Shown here piece by piece: positions 49,976 to 58,030 of a stretch of DNA of 64,000 bases; within the stretch, counting starts at the first letter, position 1; every line of letters begins with the position of its first letter. This DNA is from Hymenobacter translucens (GTDB lineage Bacteria > Bacteroidota > Bacteroidia > Cytophagales > Hymenobacteraceae), in the NCBI RefSeq assembly GCF_020685205.1, contig NZ_JAJERB010000005.1, forward strand, positions 124,001 to 188,000. Direction: 5' to 3'. The notes beneath the pieces were generated by a model that had not been told where the DNA came from, did no database searches, and saw only the letters and a list, made by a program, of their open reading frames with translations. Both the position numbers and the translations under genes were made by a program.

Positions 49976-52900
49976 TTAGTGTGCGGGCTCGTGCTGGCCG
50001 AAGCCGATGATTCGATTAACCGGGCCGTTGGTCCACTCCCGGCGCAGGGCGGCGGTGTCGGCGGCAACGACGGTCTGCCCACCGTGCCGGAAGGTGAGCT
50101 GCCCGTCGGCCGTGACGCGACCGAGTCGGGTGGCGCGGAGGCCAAAGTGCCGCTCGAAGGCTACTACATCTTCCGGGGCCACCGTGGCCACGAAGCGCGA
50201 GTGCGACTCGGCGAACAGCTGGGCCGTGAGGCTCAGCGCCCCGGCGGGCAGCTCAACTTCCGCCCCGAAGCCGTAGCCGAAGGTGGCTTCAGCCAGGGCC
50301 ACGGCCAGGCCACCGTCGGACAGGTCGTGGCAGCTCTGAATCAGCCTTTGTTCGTTGGCCTGGCCGATCAGGATGTAGAGGGCTTTGGCTTCCTCGAACC
50401 GAACCTTAGGGACGTTGGCGCCCAGCTCGCCGAACAGCTGGTAGAATTCCGAGCCGCCCAGCTCGTCGTAGGTTTCGCCCAGCAGGTACACCACGTCGCC
50501 TTCCTGCTTGAAGTCGGAGGTGATGGTGCGGCGCACGTCCTCGATTTTAGCGGTCATTGAGTACAGCACCGTGGGCGGCACCGAAATCTTGACGCCGTCG
50601 GCCTTGAAGTCGTTTTTCATGGAGTCCTTGCCCGAAGTCAGCGGAATGCAATAGGCCGCCGTGGCGTCGCGCAGGGCCTGGCACATCCGCACCAGCTTAG
50701 CCAGCTTGAATTTGCCGTCGGGGTTCGTGACGGGGTCGTACACCGAGTCGGGCACGCAGAAGTTGTCGTTCACCGACCAGAAGGTGCCGTCGCTGTAGCT
50801 CAGGTTGGGCAGCTTCCCTCCCACCGCCACGATCTGGCGCACTGCTTCGTCAAACGCCCCGGCCGACATGTGGTAGGCATCCAGGTCACCGAACCGGGGC
50901 AGGATGCCATTGCTGACGGCCACGCCTTCCCAGCTTTCAAAGTTGAAGCGCACCACGGCGGCGTCCTGCGGGGCCTGACCCGTGGCGCCCATCAGCGGCT
51001 TGATAATGGTGCGGCCCTTGACTTCGTGGTCGTACTGCCGGATGACGGACTCGCGGGAGCAGATGTTGAGTGAGCCGAGCAGGCGGGTCAGCACGTCGGT
51101 GTAGTCGAGGTCAGCGGGCAGGGTCGGCTCCAAAGCTTCGGGCCGGGTCCACTCCGCTTCCAGCACCTTGCGCGGCACGCCTTCGTGCAGAAACTCCATG
51201 TGCAGATACGCCACCGGCTTATCGTCGAAGCGCACGTCCAGCAAGCCGTTGTCCGTGAAGTAGCCGATGTCGGTCAGCTCCACTTCCATCTCCCGGCCCA
51301 GTTCCAGCAGCGCACCGAGCTTACCCGGCTCCACGGCCAGCGTAAACCGTTCCTGCGACTCCGACACGAAGATTTCCCAGGGGCGCAGCCCGGCGTACTT
51401 GAGCGGCACTTTCTCCAGCTCCACCACGGCCCCGCCGCTGATGGTCGCCAACTCGCCGATGCTGGACGATAGGCCGCCCGCGCCGTTGTCGGTGCTGCAC
51501 TTGATGAGGCCCCGGCGGGAGGCCAGGATCAGGAAGTCCATGGCCAGCTTCTGCGTGATGGGGGACCCGATCTGCACGGCCGTGGCGGGCGAGGTTTCGT
51601 CGAGCTCGATGCTGCTGAACGTGGCACCGTGGATGCCGTCCTTGCCCACCCGGCCCCCGGCCATGATGATGCGGTCCTGCGGGTCAATCTTCTTTTCCCA
51701 GGAGTCCAGACCGGCCAGCTGCATGGGCATCACTGCTCCGGTGCCGCAGTACACGAGCGGCTTGCCCGCGTACCGGTCGTCGAATACGATGGCCCCGTTC
51801 ACCGTGGGCACACCCGACTTGTTGCCTCCATCCTCGATGCCCTTGCGGACGCCCTCGAAGATGCGGCGCGGGTGGAGCTGGTTGCTCAGCAAAGTGCCGT
51901 TGAACTCGGGGTTGCCGAAGCAGAGCACGTTGGTGTTAAACAGCAGCCGCGCACCACCAATGCCGGTGGCCAGCGGGTCGCGGTTGTTGCCCAGGATGCC
52001 CGTAATAGCTCCGCCGTAGGGGTCGATGGCCGAGGGGGAGTTGTGCGTCTCTACCTTCCACACAAACAGCGAGTCGGGATTGATACGCACGGCCCCGGCA
52101 TTATCGGAGAAAACCTTGATCAGCCAGTCGTTGCCGTTGGCCCGCAGCTGCCGGTCTACTTCAGCAGTAGCGTTTTTGATGTAGGTCTTGAACAGCGAAT
52201 CGACCTCGAACGCCTCGCCCGTGTCGGCATCTGTGTACTTGATGACCGCGCTGAACTCCTTGTGCTTGCAGTGCTCCGACCAGGTCTGGGCAATGATTTC
52301 CAGCTCGCAGTCAGTGGGGTCGGTGGGCAGCCCGGCGGCTTCCCGTTCGGCGCGGATGCTGAGGTAGTGGCTGCGGACAGCCTGCATTTCGGCCAGGTTA
52401 AGGGCGTAGAGGTTGGCTTTCGAGAGCTGCACCAACTCCTCGTCGCTCAGCCCGGCCAGGGGCACGAGCTCCGTAACGACTTCGGCCCCGCCACCCGGCC
52501 GCGGGGTATAGTCGCGGATCTGGGTGATGGGGCCGGTTTCGAAGCGGTTGATAAGCTTGTTGCCGAGCAGCTCCTGGGCGAGTCGGCGCAGGTCGGGTTC
52601 CGGGAGGTCGTGTTCCAGGAAGTAAAGCCGCTTGCTGAAGATGTGCTGGGTGTGGGTGTCCAGCGGCCGGTTCAGAAAGTCGCCGAGCGCGTTCTGGGCC
52701 GAGATGCCCTCGTCGTCGGTTACGCCGGGCAGCTTAGCCACCAGGATGTAGCTTTTGAAGGCAGGGTCGTGGCGGAACTCGTCGAGGGCCACGTCGTGCA
52801 GCACCGGGTCCTGGAGGCAGCTCTGGGCGAAGTTCCGCAGCTCGTCGTCGCTGACCGGGTAGCGCACCGTGTAGAGGGCGGTGCTTTGCACCCGGCCCGT

Positions 52901-53005
52901 GTTCAGGTTCAGGTGGCGGGAGGCAGCTTCGGCCACGCGTTGTCCCTCGCCGTCGTGTTGACCGGGTTTGGGCAGAAGCTGAATGGTTCTTGGGGTAGAT
53001 TCCAA
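49976..53005 (-). CDS. purL: FGAM synthase, PurL with fused PurS-like domain
   Basis: The 1009-residue protein is the synthetase part of large PurL. It has an N-terminal PurS-like domain (about residues 30-150), a linker, then AIR-synthase-like repeats with TWSEHCKHKEFSAVIK, KVETHNSPSAIDPYGGAITG, and MAGGRVGKDGIHGATFS. It stops before the glutaminase, which is a separate gene 2 bp on. With PurQ it makes FGAM from FGAR, ATP and glutamine. The first methionine codon in frame lies about residue 206, so translation must begin at a non-ATG codon; TTG at 53003-53005 fits best. It heads the purine operon. Confidence 0.93.
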   Translation of the reverse strand: MESTPRTIQLLPKPGQHDGEGQRVAEAASRHLNLNTGRVQSTALYTVRYPVSDDELRNFAQSCLQDPVLHDVALDEFRHDPAFKSYILVAKLPGVTDDEGISAQNALGDFLNRPLDTHTQHIFSKRLYFLEHDLPEPDLRRLAQELLGNKLINRFETGPITQIRDYTPRPGGGAEVVTELVPLAGLSDEELVQLSKANLYALNLAEMQAVRSHYLSIRAEREAAGLPTDPTDCELEIIAQTWSEHCKHKEFSAVIKYTDADTGEAFEVDSLFKTYIKNATAEVDRQLRANGNDWLIKVFSDNAGAVRINPDSLFVWKVETHNSPSAIDPYGGAITGILGNNRDPLATGIGGARLLFNTNVLCFGNPEFNGTLLSNQLHPRRIFEGVRKGIEDGGNKSGVPTVNGAIVFDDRYAGKPLVYCGTGAVMPMQLAGLDSWEKKIDPQDRIIMAGGRVGKDGIHGATFSSIELDETSPATAVQIGSPITQKLAMDFLILASRRGLIKCSTDNGAGGLSSSIGELATISGGAVVELEKVPLKYAGLRPWEIFVSESQERFTLAVEPGKLGALLELGREMEVELTDIGYFTDNGLLDVRFDDKPVAYLHMEFLHEGVPRKVLEAEWTRPEALEPTLPADLDYTDVLTRLLGSLNICSRESVIRQYDHEVKGRTIIKPLMGATGQAPQDAAVVRFNFESWEGVAVSNGILPRFGDLDAYHMSAGAFDEAVRQIVAVGGKLPNLSYSDGTFWSVNDNFCVPDSVYDPVTNPDGKFKLAKLVRMCQALRDATAAYCIPLTSGKDSMKNDFKADGVKISVPPTVLYSMTAKIEDVRRTITSDFKQEGDVVYLLGETYDELGGSEFYQLFGELGANVPKVRFEEAKALYILIGQANEQRLIQSCHDLSDGGLAVALAEATFGYGFGAEVELPAGALSLTAQLFAESHSRFVATVAPEDVVAFERHFGLRATRLGRVTADGQLTFRHGGQTVVAADTAALRREWTNGPVNRIIGFGQHEPAH

Positions 53006-53130
53006 AAGGAGGAGGTTGTCTATTTTTCGGTATCCCAGGCCCGGCCAACGGGGCCGACCTGAGGAAGCCTACCCCAGGCGGGGTACGCCGAAAATGCCTT
53101 GCTCCGCGGCCGTTTGCCAGGGGAGTAGGT

Positions 53131-53736
53131 TTAAGAAAACGCTTTTTCCGGCCGACTGCCGGGCTTCACCACCGGAACGTCTGCCCGGCACAGCGGGCAA
53201 TCATCAGGTGCGTAGGTGGCCGCCGTTACCGGCAGCAGGGCAAAGGTCGGAAAAGAAAGCTCGGCTTTCCCACCCGTGCGGTCAATTAAACTCGCCACGG
53301 CTAAAATTTTTCCACCCAGCCCTTCCAGCACCCGCGCTACTTCCCGGGTGCTTTTGCCCGTCGTGACCACGTCCTCGGCAATGATGATGTGCTGCCCGGG
53401 CTCAATCGAAAAGCCGCGGCGCAGGGTCATCTGCCCCGATTCGTCGCGCTCGGTGAAGATGCCGGGCACCGCCAGCTGCCGGGCCAGCTCATAGCCAATC
53501 ACCACCCCGCCCATAGCCGGGCCCACCACGATGTCGGGCTGCAAACCAGCTTCCCGGATTTGCCGGGCCAGCTCGGCGGCGGCCGGCGCGGCCAGGTCGG
53601 GGCAGCGCAGAAACCGGGCACACTGCACGTAGGTATCGGAGTGCAGACCGGAGGAAAGCCGGAAGTGCCCGCGCAGCAGCGCGTCTTCCTCCATCAGTTG
53701 CTGCTCCAGGGTGGTGGCGTAAACAGGATCAGGCAT
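53131..53736 (-). CDS. pyrE: Orotate phosphoribosyltransferase
   Basis: From the ATG at 53736 the protein has 201 residues. Key features are GHFRLSSGLHSDTYVQCARF, VVGPAMGGVVIGYELAR and the PRPP motif IIIAEDVVTTGKSTREVARV. It joins orotate to PRPP to give OMP. A four-cysteine-like tail (YAPDDCPLCRADVPV) contains a CxxC pair. The start overlaps the pyrF stop by 8 bp, so the two are translationally coupled. An upstream ATG at 53799 would overlap pyrF further and lacks similarity. Confidence 0.94.
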   Translation of the reverse strand: MPDPVYATTLEQQLMEEDALLRGHFRLSSGLHSDTYVQCARFLRCPDLAAPAAAELARQIREAGLQPDIVVGPAMGGVVIGYELARQLAVPGIFTERDESGQMTLRRGFSIEPGQHIIIAEDVVTTGKSTREVARVLEGLGGKILAVASLIDRTGGKAELSFPTFALLPVTAATYAPDDCPLCRADVPVVKPGSRPEKAFS

Positions 53737-54496
53737 AAGCAAGGGCGGGGCGGTAGAAATTGATTTGGCGAACCAGGTCGCGGGCGGCCGTGCCGGCATC
53801 AGCCGCCTGCCAGATAGCCCGGGAAGCGTTGATGAGCAGTCCGCTGCCGTCGGCGCGCAGGCCGGCTTTGATGGTATCGGCCAGGTCGCCGCCCTGGGTA
53901 CCCACGCCGGGCACCAGAAACCACTGGTCGGGGCAGGCCGTCCGCACCCGGGCCAGAGCTGCGGGGTCGGTAGCGCCTACCACCAGGCCAATGTTGTGGT
54001 GCTGCTGATCCAGCGCGCACGACACCCGCGCGGCCAGGTCGCTCACGTAGCCGCCCCGGGTCAAAGCCACGTCCTGCAGCGAGTGGGCGGGCTTGTTCGA
54101 GGTTTTGGCCAGCACGAACACCATCTTATCCGGCCGCGCGAAGGGCACGATGGCGTCGTCGCCCATGTAGGGGTTTACCGTCACGGCGTCGGCTCCTACC
54201 CGGTCGTAGGCAAAGGCGGCGTAGTGCTCGGCGGTATTGGCGATGTCGCCAAACTTGCCATCGAGAATCACCGGAATTTCTTTCGGTACCAGCGCCACGA
54301 TTTCGCGCAGCAGCTCCACGCCCCCTTCCCGGCTTAGAAAGAACGCCAGGTTGGGCTTGTAGGCCGCGGCGTAGTCAGCGGTCTGGGCAATGATGGTGCG
54401 CAGCTTCAGCGCCACGGTATCGTCGGGGCCCACGGGGTCCAGGCCAATGCAGAGCAGGGTGTGGGCCTCCCGGACCCGGCGAATCAGCTTTTCCAT
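53729..54496 (-). CDS. pyrF: Orotidine-5'-phosphate decarboxylase (type 2)
   Basis: The 255-residue protein fits the group II OMP decarboxylases: LLCIGLDPVG at the start, AAYKPNLAFF, the catalytic array ILDGKFGDIANTAEHYA (Asp, Lys, Asp), VTVNPYMGDDAI, and LVPGVGTQGGDL near the end. It converts OMP to UMP. The gene overlaps pyrD by 13 bp and pyrE by 8 bp in the order pyrD-pyrF-pyrE, an operon for the last steps of UMP synthesis. Confidence 0.95.
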   Translation of the reverse strand: MEKLIRRVREAHTLLCIGLDPVGPDDTVALKLRTIIAQTADYAAAYKPNLAFFLSREGGVELLREIVALVPKEIPVILDGKFGDIANTAEHYAAFAYDRVGADAVTVNPYMGDDAIVPFARPDKMVFVLAKTSNKPAHSLQDVALTRGGYVSDLAARVSCALDQQHHNIGLVVGATDPAALARVRTACPDQWFLVPGVGTQGGDLADTIKAGLRADGSGLLINASRAIWQAADAGTAARDLVRQINFYRPALAYA

Positions 54497-55347
54497 GTGG
54501 TGGCTACAGTTTCTGGTTTAAGATTCTCGCACTCGGCGGCCAGGCGGGCCGTCAGGCCGGGCGCCAGCCATTCGCCACTGGCAATCTGCACCGCGCTGGC
54601 GCCTACCCGCAGGTAGTCGACCACGTGGCCGGCCGTGAAGATGCCCCCGGTGCCGAAGATGGGTAGGGTTAGCAGCTCGTCGTGGGCCAGCTCGTACACG
54701 CAGCGCAAAGCCACCGGCCGCAGCGCCTCACCCGACAAGCCGCCTACCAGCGGGGGCGCCGTGGCGTCGTCGGGCAGGTGCAGGGCTTTGAGAATATTGG
54801 TAGCGGCCAGGGCTGACGCGCTGCCTTCCTGGGCGCCCAGGGCCAGCCCCCGGATGTGGTCGGGCCAGGGCGGCAGCTTCACCACCACGGCGGCGTCGGG
54901 CCCCAGCTCGTTGCGCACCGCTTCGGTGGCGTCGCGCACGAACTTCGGCGTAATGTCGGTGCCCCGCCCGGTTTCAGGGCAGGTGATGTACACTTCCACC
55001 CCGGCAATCTGGGAGCCCGCTTCGCGGTGCAGAAAGCGGGCAATCTTGCGGAAGCCCGGAATACCCGGGGCCGTTACGCTCACCAGCACCGGCACGCCGT
55101 AGCGCAGCAGCCCCGACAAATGCTCCTGCACCAGGATTTCGGCGCTTTCGGTGCGCATGTTAGTGGCGTTGAGCAGGGTCTGATCGGCCACCTGCCAGAT
55201 GCCGGCCTCGTAGCGGCCGGGCCGGGGCTCCATCGTGACGGTACGGGTGAAAATGGCGCCGAGCCGCTCGTAGCCGGCCCCTTCCAGCTGCCAGGGCGCC
55301 GAGGCCAGGCAGATCGGGCTTTGCAGGGTAAGATTTCCGAGTTGCAT
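54484..55347 (-). CDS. pyrD: Dihydroorotate dehydrogenase-like protein
   Basis: From the ATG at 55347 the protein has 287 residues and the FMN-binding barrel of class 1 dihydroorotate dehydrogenases: SPICLASAPWQLEG at the start, VLVSVTAPGIPGFRKIARFL, VVVKLPPW, PIFGTGGIFTAGHVVDYLRV and GASAVQIASG. Two sites are unusual: the family segment NxSCPN reads YITCPETG, and the NxxGLxN-type strand after residue 55 reads NATNMRTES. The cysteine is retained. No PyrK electron-transfer subunit is adjacent. The neighbours pyrF and pyrE support the pathway assignment. Confidence 0.82.
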   Translation of the reverse strand: MQLGNLTLQSPICLASAPWQLEGAGYERLGAIFTRTVTMEPRPGRYEAGIWQVADQTLLNATNMRTESAEILVQEHLSGLLRYGVPVLVSVTAPGIPGFRKIARFLHREAGSQIAGVEVYITCPETGRGTDITPKFVRDATEAVRNELGPDAAVVVKLPPWPDHIRGLALGAQEGSASALAATNILKALHLPDDATAPPLVGGLSGEALRPVALRCVYELAHDELLTLPIFGTGGIFTAGHVVDYLRVGASAVQIASGEWLAPGLTARLAAECENLKPETVATTWKS

Positions 55348-55356
55348 GGCTTTATT

Positions 55357-55509
55357 AAAGCTGTTTGCTAATAGCTGTTGGCTGTTAGCCCTTTGTCTAA
55401 AAGGCCAACAGCCAACAGCCAACAGGTTTTAAAGTAGCGCCATTGGCAGTTTGCCAACGACATCATTGCGGCTTCTTCAAAAGCTAACAGCTACTAGCTA
55501 TCAGCCAAC
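55357..55509. repeat. Heptad-period spacer element (AGCTGTT / GCCAACA family)
   Basis: Left: AAAGCTG TTTGCTA ATAGCTG TTGGCTG TTAGCCC (55357-55391). Middle: GCCAACA three times (55404-55424). Right: AGCTAAC AGCTACT AGCTATC AGCCAAC (55482-55509). The whole gap between the synthetase-like gene and pyrD is occupied by this element. Confidence 0.8.
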
Positions 55510-55516
55510 CGCTTCC

Positions 55517-56548
55517 TTAGATAACGTTGTCGCGGTTGATCAGGAAGGGTACGCAGTCGCGGATGTCGGTCTGGCCGAGGATAAACTGGGCTACCCGGGC
55601 CATGCCCACGCCGGCACCGGAGTGCAGCTTCACGTCGTGCTCCTCGTGGAAGCTCAGGTACCACTCGAAGTCTTCCAGCTTCATGCCCTGACGGATAAGC
55701 CCGGCCAGCATCGAGCTTTTGGCCAGCTTCTCGCGCAGCTTGGCACCGTCGAACTCCCGCTCAGCCGAGCCGGCCGACTCGCCGGCCAGGGGCAGCAGCA
55801 GGTCGGAGGAGTTTACCACGCGGGGGTCCTCGTCGTTGTTGCGCATGTTAAAGAACTTGATTTCCTCGGGGTAGTGCGTCACGAACATCGGGCCCATCAG
55901 CTCGGTGAGGCGGCCTTCATGGGTAGCGCCCAGGTCGTCGCCGAACACCAGCTCGGGGAAGCCCTCGGTTTTGAGCAGCTCCACGGCGTCGGCGTAGGTC
56001 ATGCGCTTAAAGGTCAGGTTGCTCAGGTCGGCGGCGTTGCGGCCAAACAAGGCCAGCTCCTTTTCGCAGTCCTGGGCAACCTGGCGGGCGGCGCCGGCCA
56101 CAATGCCGGAGAGGTGGCCGAGCAGCTCGTCGAGGTCACCGATGTGCTCGATTTCAAACAGGCTGAACTGCGCCAGACGGCGGTTATCCGCGGTCAGCTC
56201 CTTGCGGAAGCTCTGGATTTCGCCGTACACGCGGCCGCCTTCCACGGCCTGGGTCAGCATCTCGATGTAGAGCTGGTTGCTCTGGGGCAGGAACATCTTC
56301 TTGCCGTCGTACCAGTCGATGGTGAACAGCGTGTCGGTGTTTTCGCAGGCGCCGGTCACGCCCACAATGTGGGGCATGTTGTGCACGGCCATGAAGCCTT
56401 CCGACTCTACATACTTGCGGGCCCCGCGGAACATGGCGTCCCACACCTTGATTACGGCCATGCGGCGCGGGTCGGTGCTGAGGTTGACGTTGCGCGTGGC
56501 GGCAGCAGCCACGGTCATTTCCTGGGCGAGGGCGAGGTTGTCTTGCAT
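55517..56548 (-). CDS. Class II aminoacyl-tRNA synthetase-like protein without anticodon domain (AspRS/AsnRS family)
   Basis: From the ATG at 56548 the protein has 343 residues and is only the catalytic domain of the AspRS/AsnRS group. MFLPQSNQLYIEMLTQA and VYGEIQSFRKEL correspond to motif 2 and its flanks, FSLFEIEHIGD follows it, and GAGVGMARVAQFILG is motif 3. The OB-fold anticodon-binding domain is absent. Archaeal proteins of this shape make asparagine from aspartate (AS-AR type), so asparagine synthesis is a possible role, but this is inference. It has a structured leader with an attenuator-like terminator. Confidence 0.78.
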   Translation of the reverse strand: MQDNLALAQEMTVAAAATRNVNLSTDPRRMAVIKVWDAMFRGARKYVESEGFMAVHNMPHIVGVTGACENTDTLFTIDWYDGKKMFLPQSNQLYIEMLTQAVEGGRVYGEIQSFRKELTADNRRLAQFSLFEIEHIGDLDELLGHLSGIVAGAARQVAQDCEKELALFGRNAADLSNLTFKRMTYADAVELLKTEGFPELVFGDDLGATHEGRLTELMGPMFVTHYPEEIKFFNMRNNDEDPRVVNSSDLLLPLAGESAGSAEREFDGAKLREKLAKSSMLAGLIRQGMKLEDFEWYLSFHEEHDVKLHSGAGVGMARVAQFILGQTDIRDCVPFLINRDNVI

Positions 56549-56627
56549 GTTAGCGGGGGTTGGAAGTTGGTATGGTGAAAAATGGAGAAGCCACGGAGCC
56601 CCGCATCCGGCCGTTTGGGCCGGACAT

Positions 56628-56656
56628 AAAAAAACCGCTGCGGAAACCGGAGCGGC
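56628..56656 (-). terminator. Attenuator-like terminator in the synthetase leader
   Basis: On the minus strand CCGCT-C-CGG-TTT-CCG-C-AGCGG forms a hairpin followed by seven T. It lies between the promoter and the start codon of the gene it precedes, as an attenuator does. Upstream hairpins are at 56695-56716 and 56716-56744, and a CCGGCC/GGCCGG hairpin is downstream at 56606-56624. Confidence 0.7.
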
Positions 56657-56694
56657 AAAACGGGGAAAACAGAAAAACGGAAGAATCAATAGGG

Positions 56695-56744
56695 GAAAAG
56701 ACCTTCCGGTCTTTTCGCAGAACCGCGTTATGGGAGGTTCTGCG
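56695..56744. promoter_or_regulatory. Two adjacent leader hairpins
   Basis: GAAAAGACC (56695-56703) pairs with GGTCTTTTC (56708-56716), and CGCAGAACC (56716-56724) with GGTTCTGCG (56736-56744). Both are perfect 9-bp stems, abut each other and precede the terminator on the minus-strand transcript. Confidence 0.65.
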
Positions 56745-56780
56745 CTTCATCAGATAGTTTGATTGAGGTGAAGCACGTCG

Positions 56781-56788
56781 CAAAAGTA
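56781..56788 (-). promoter_or_regulatory. Promoter -7 element of the synthetase-like gene
   Basis: On the minus strand TACTTTTG matches TAnnTTTG. It places the transcription start about 225 bp before the start codon, so the transcript includes all leader hairpins. A -33 TTTG is not clear. Confidence 0.5.
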
Positions 56789-57114
56789 CCAAACGCCTCA
56801 GGCCCGGTCTTAATGCCCGGCGTTAAGTTTATGTTACCAAAATGTTACGCCTGACGCACAGACAAAAACATTTAAGCAAAATAATTATATAAATCATAAA
56901 TAAAACAAAATGTATTCCACAGCCCTACAGTCGAAAAAGAAACGTTTTAACGCTGTTAATCAGCGCTATTGACGCTGACAGGCACCCTAACTTCACAAAA
57001 AAATAATTTTACTAAAGTGAAAAAAATACAACTCCCGGGATTACATTTACAATACTGACCTAACAGCTTCGTCGCCTCTGAACTGTATCTCTACTCCTTT
57101 GAACGGACTATGCC

Positions 57115-57690
57115 ATGAAAAAAGTACTGTTTTACATACTTACTGCCGCTTTGCTGTCCTCGTCGTCCACCGTCTGGGCACAGTCCTCCGCTCCCATCGA
57201 GTACAGCGAGCGGGTTCCGGTCGATAATACCAACAAAGGCTCCCTGTACCGGCGCGGACTGGACTGGGCCCAGAACCATTTTGCCTACACCCCAACCTCC
57301 GAGTTCAAGACCGACCCCAGCACGGGCAGCATCCGGGTTATCGGTACGAGCAAGGTGAAGCCGGTGAATGCGGCCGGTAAAGACCAGATTTCCATTGTGC
57401 GCTTTGAGTTTATATTCAACTGCACGAGCCAGGGCTATACCTATAGCGTAGGATCGTTCCGGTATGTGCCGGACCCCAAGAAAAACCCGAATCAGACGAT
57501 TTCGCTTGACGAATACCTCTCGGAGCTGGCCGCCGACAAGAACATCGACAAAAGCCACAACGACCGGCGGGTAGCGGCCCAGGCCAACGCCCTGGCCAGC
57601 GAAATCGCCATGAACTTCCGCTCCTTTATGAACACCATCCCCACCATTGAGGATGGCAGCGTGGGCCTGCCCGCCAACAGCGGCGAGTAA
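57115..57690 (+). CDS. Secreted DUF4468-like protein
   Basis: The 191-residue protein has a signal peptide (LFYILTAALLSSSSTVWAQ) and then a pattern like DUF4468: YSERVPVDNTNKGSLYRRGL, a WAQNHFAY helix end, SIRVIGTSKVKPV, and RFEFIFNCTSQGYTYSVGSF. Such proteins have a small alpha/beta fold in the periplasm or outer membrane of Bacteroidota with unknown function. A serine-rich signal peptide and an acidic C-terminus are the only other features. It is monocistronic, closed by a strong terminator. Confidence 0.7.
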   Translation: MKKVLFYILTAALLSSSSTVWAQSSAPIEYSERVPVDNTNKGSLYRRGLDWAQNHFAYTPTSEFKTDPSTGSIRVIGTSKVKPVNAAGKDQISIVRFEFIFNCTSQGYTYSVGSFRYVPDPKKNPNQTISLDEYLSELAADKNIDKSHNDRRVAAQANALASEIAMNFRSFMNTIPTIEDGSVGLPANSGE

Positions 57691-57716
57691 CGCCCGCAGC
57701 GTCTGCGCTAAACAAG

Positions 57717-57758
57717 AAAAGCGCCCCTACCCGACGAGTTGTCGGCAGGGGCGCTTTT
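57717..57758 (+). terminator. Intrinsic terminator
   Basis: AAAAGCGCCCCT (57717-57728) pairs with AGGGGCGCTTTT (57747-57758); the loop holds a further CCGAC/GTCGG hairpin. It ends the DUF4468 gene. Confidence 0.9.
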
Positions 57759-57855
57759 AATTGGTAGCCCGGGCAGGCGGGGCCCGCTGCCGGAAGGGTG
57801 CCTGGTACTGCAAGGGCCGCGCTTCCGGCAGCGTACACTGACGGGGAGAAAAGAA

Positions 57856-57881
57856 GAAAGCCGCGTTGCAGCGCGGCTTTC
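57856..57881 (-). terminator. Terminator of the lipoprotein nuclease gene
   Basis: GAAAGCCGCG (57856-57865) pairs with CGCGGCTTTC (57872-57881). On the minus strand it is followed by the T-rich TTCTTTTCT, 150 bp after the nuclease stop. Confidence 0.8.
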
Positions 57882-58030
57882 CAGGTTCAACACAATTCTC
57901 CTTCTCACTCAGTAGACAAAAGTACAATTAATGCAGCAAAGAATAGCTGGGCGGGAAGAGGTTAACGAAATAAAAACCTGAAGGTTACCTATTTCTTACA
58001 ACCAACGCTCCTGCTTTCTCACCAGCCCGT

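Larger units (their letters stand above)
56550..56750 (-). other. Leader open reading frame upstream of the synthetase-like gene
   Basis: An ATG at 56750 opens a 66-codon frame whose stop (56550-56552) lies one base before the synthetase ATG at 56548. It reads through all the leader hairpins and has eight phenylalanine codons in the 26 codons up to the terminator T run, many due to T tracts. It may be a regulatory leader or chance; the peptide is not recognisable. Confidence 0.35.
56549..57114. other. Intergenic region: structured leader and AT-rich divergent promoter zone
   Basis: From 56549 to about 56790 lies the leader of the synthetase-like gene, with several hairpins and a short open frame (listed separately). 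From 56830 to 57060 the DNA is strongly AT-rich and lacks genes; it probably carries the promoter of the DUF4468 gene, where TACATTTA at 57043 is close to TAnnTTTG. Confidence 0.65.
57691..58030. other. Intergenic region with two terminators
   Basis: These 340 bp lie between convergent genes and contain terminators at 57717-57758 and 57856-57881. Nothing else was recognised; the last 100 bp are AT-rich. Confidence 0.7.

Noticed and set aside
53006-53130. Purine or PRPP riboswitch before purL
   Set aside because: The 125 bp hold only a small TACCCC/GGGGTA hairpin and GC-rich sequence; no conserved riboswitch core is visible.
15183-55509. CRISPR-like arrays among the heptad repeats
   Set aside because: Units are 7 bases without spacers of constant length, and no cas gene is present.
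56549-56790. T-box riboswitch in the synthetase leader
   Set aside because: No AGGGUGGnACCGCG-like T-box sequence or specifier loop can be recognised.
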